Shown piece by piece: positions 63,458 through 64,000 of a DNA stretch of 64,000 bases; the first letter of the stretch is position 1, and the number at the start of each line of letters is the position of its first letter. The stretch comes from Paracoccus sp. M683 (lineage in GTDB: Bacteria; Pseudomonadota; Alphaproteobacteria; Rhodobacterales; Rhodobacteraceae). The stretch spans positions 62,001 to 126,000 of the forward strand of contig NZ_VKDF01000003.1 in assembly GCF_007096355.1 (NCBI RefSeq), written 5' to 3'. The notes under the pieces were generated by a model, which saw only the letters and a program-made list of their open reading frames with translations, ran no database searches and was not told the DNA's origin. The translations under genes and the position numbers were made by a program.

Positions 63458-64000
63458 ATGTTCCAGAAGATCCTGATCGCCAATCGTGGCGAGATCGCCT
63501 GCCGCGTCATCGACAGCTGCCGCCGCATGGGCGTGGCCACCGTCGCGGTCTTTTCCGATGCCGATCGGGGCGCGCGCCATGTTGCCATGGCCGATGAGGC
63601 CGTGCACCTGGGCGGCCCCGCACCCGCTGACAGTTACCTTAAAGGCGATGCCATCATCGCTGCCGCCAAGGCCACCGGCGCGCAGGCGATCCATCCGGGC
63701 TATGGTTTCCTCAGCGAAAACCCCGATTTCGTCGATGCGGTGGAAGCGGCGGGGCTGGTCTTTATCGGCCCCTCGGCCAAGGCCATCCGCGCCATGGGCC
63801 TGAAGGACGCCGCCAAGGCGCTGATGGAAAAGGCCGGCGTGCCGGTCGTGCCGGGCTATCACGGCAGCAATCAGGACCCGGCCTATCTGGCCGAGCAGGC
63901 GGGCAAGATCGGCTATCCGGTGCTGATCAAGGCCGTCGCTGGCGGCGGCGGCAAGGGCATGCGGCAGGTCAATGATCCCAAGGATTTCGCCGATGCGCTG
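63458..64000 (+). CDS. mccA: methylcrotonyl-CoA carboxylase alpha subunit (partial)
   Basis: The 5' 181 codons are visible before the window ends, so it lacks a stop here. [54 protein letters not shown] and the ATP-grasp loop [17 protein letters not shown] are biotin carboxylase signatures. The biotin-carrier domain lies outside. Paired with mccB, it completes the leucine carboxylase. Ribosome site AAGGAG precedes the ATG. Confidence 0.93.
   Translation, partial: MFQKILIANRGEIACRVIDSCRRMGVATVAVFSDADRGARHVAMADEAVHLGGPAPADSYLKGDAIIAAAKATGAQAIHPGYGFLSENPDFVDAVEAAGLVFIGPSAKAIRAMGLKDAAKALMEKAGVPVVPGYHGSNQDPAYLAEQAGKIGYPVLIKAVAGGGGKGMRQVNDPKDFADAL

Overview
This window is a contiguous chromosomal segment of a GC-rich alphaproteobacterium of the Rhodobacteraceae, most likely a Paracoccus or close relative. 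The evidence is a C4-type 5-aminolevulinate synthase (HemA), a GapR-type DUF2312 protein, UPF0262, DUF2948 and DUF1127 proteins, split glyQ/glyS, and the AAATATCC-plus-hairpin intergenic elements I associate with this family. No phage, insertion sequence, CRISPR array or plasmid replication gene was seen. Gene density is high and many neighbours overlap by ATGA or GTGA.

Layout. 1-3.3 kb: an Lrp/AsnC regulator divergent from 4-hydroxyphenylpyruvate dioxygenase, then a Rieske protein, an SDR and an ABM monooxygenase that runs into tRNA-Thr. 3.4-8.9 kb: housekeeping genes (a 58-residue protein, murA, DUF2948, GNAT, HAD, hisD, UPF0262, LMW phosphatase). 8.9-10.1 kb: a riboflavin-type EamA transporter under an FMN riboswitch. 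10.1-11.3 kb: DUF1127 protein and a divergent LysR regulator. 11.4-13.6 kb: an orphan type VI secretion cargo module (PAAR tip, DUF4123-like adaptor with a broken frame, small toxin-like protein, acidic candidate immunity protein). 13.7-15.3 kb: dtd and a two-gene YeeE/YedE sulfur transporter whose promoter spacer holds an ATTC-N8-GAAT operator. 15.4-20.7 kb: gapR and an imelysin / di-heme oxidoreductase / imelysin / DUF1513 operon, probably for iron. 20.7-28.8 kb: CAP protein, YmdB-like phosphoesterase, EamA transporter, two convergent SLC13 permeases around a DUF1127 gene, YebC, QueF. 28.9-36.7 kb: M20 peptidase, hemA, a RodZ-like protein, M19 dipeptidase, a TRAP permease pair, an ABM protein. 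36.8-45.1 kb: orphan ParA, glyS (with a compositionally odd internal segment), a small DUF6446-like gene, glyQ, a SPOR/peptidoglycan-binding protein, quinone reductase, TrkH. 45.2-53.5 kb: DUF1989 protein, tyrS, anmK, an alanine-rich PRC-barrel protein, two tRNA-Asp, a stand-alone RTX protein, histidine phosphatase, tRNA-Val, cobD and a CobC-like phosphatase. 53.5-56.3 kb: a complete TRAP transporter. 56.5-64 kb: a CaiB-type CoA-transferase, then a leucine/isovalerate degradation operon (ivd, LprI, acyl-CoA synthetase, LprI, mccB, ASCH, mccA) that leaves the window.

The most notable items are the PAAR-adaptor-toxin-immunity cassette, the reactive-sulfur-type operator at YeeE/YedE, the FMN-riboswitch-controlled transporter, the foreign-looking in-frame segment in glyS, and the two LprI-family genes interleaved with leucine catabolism genes. 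All functional calls come from reading the translated sequence; no database search was run.
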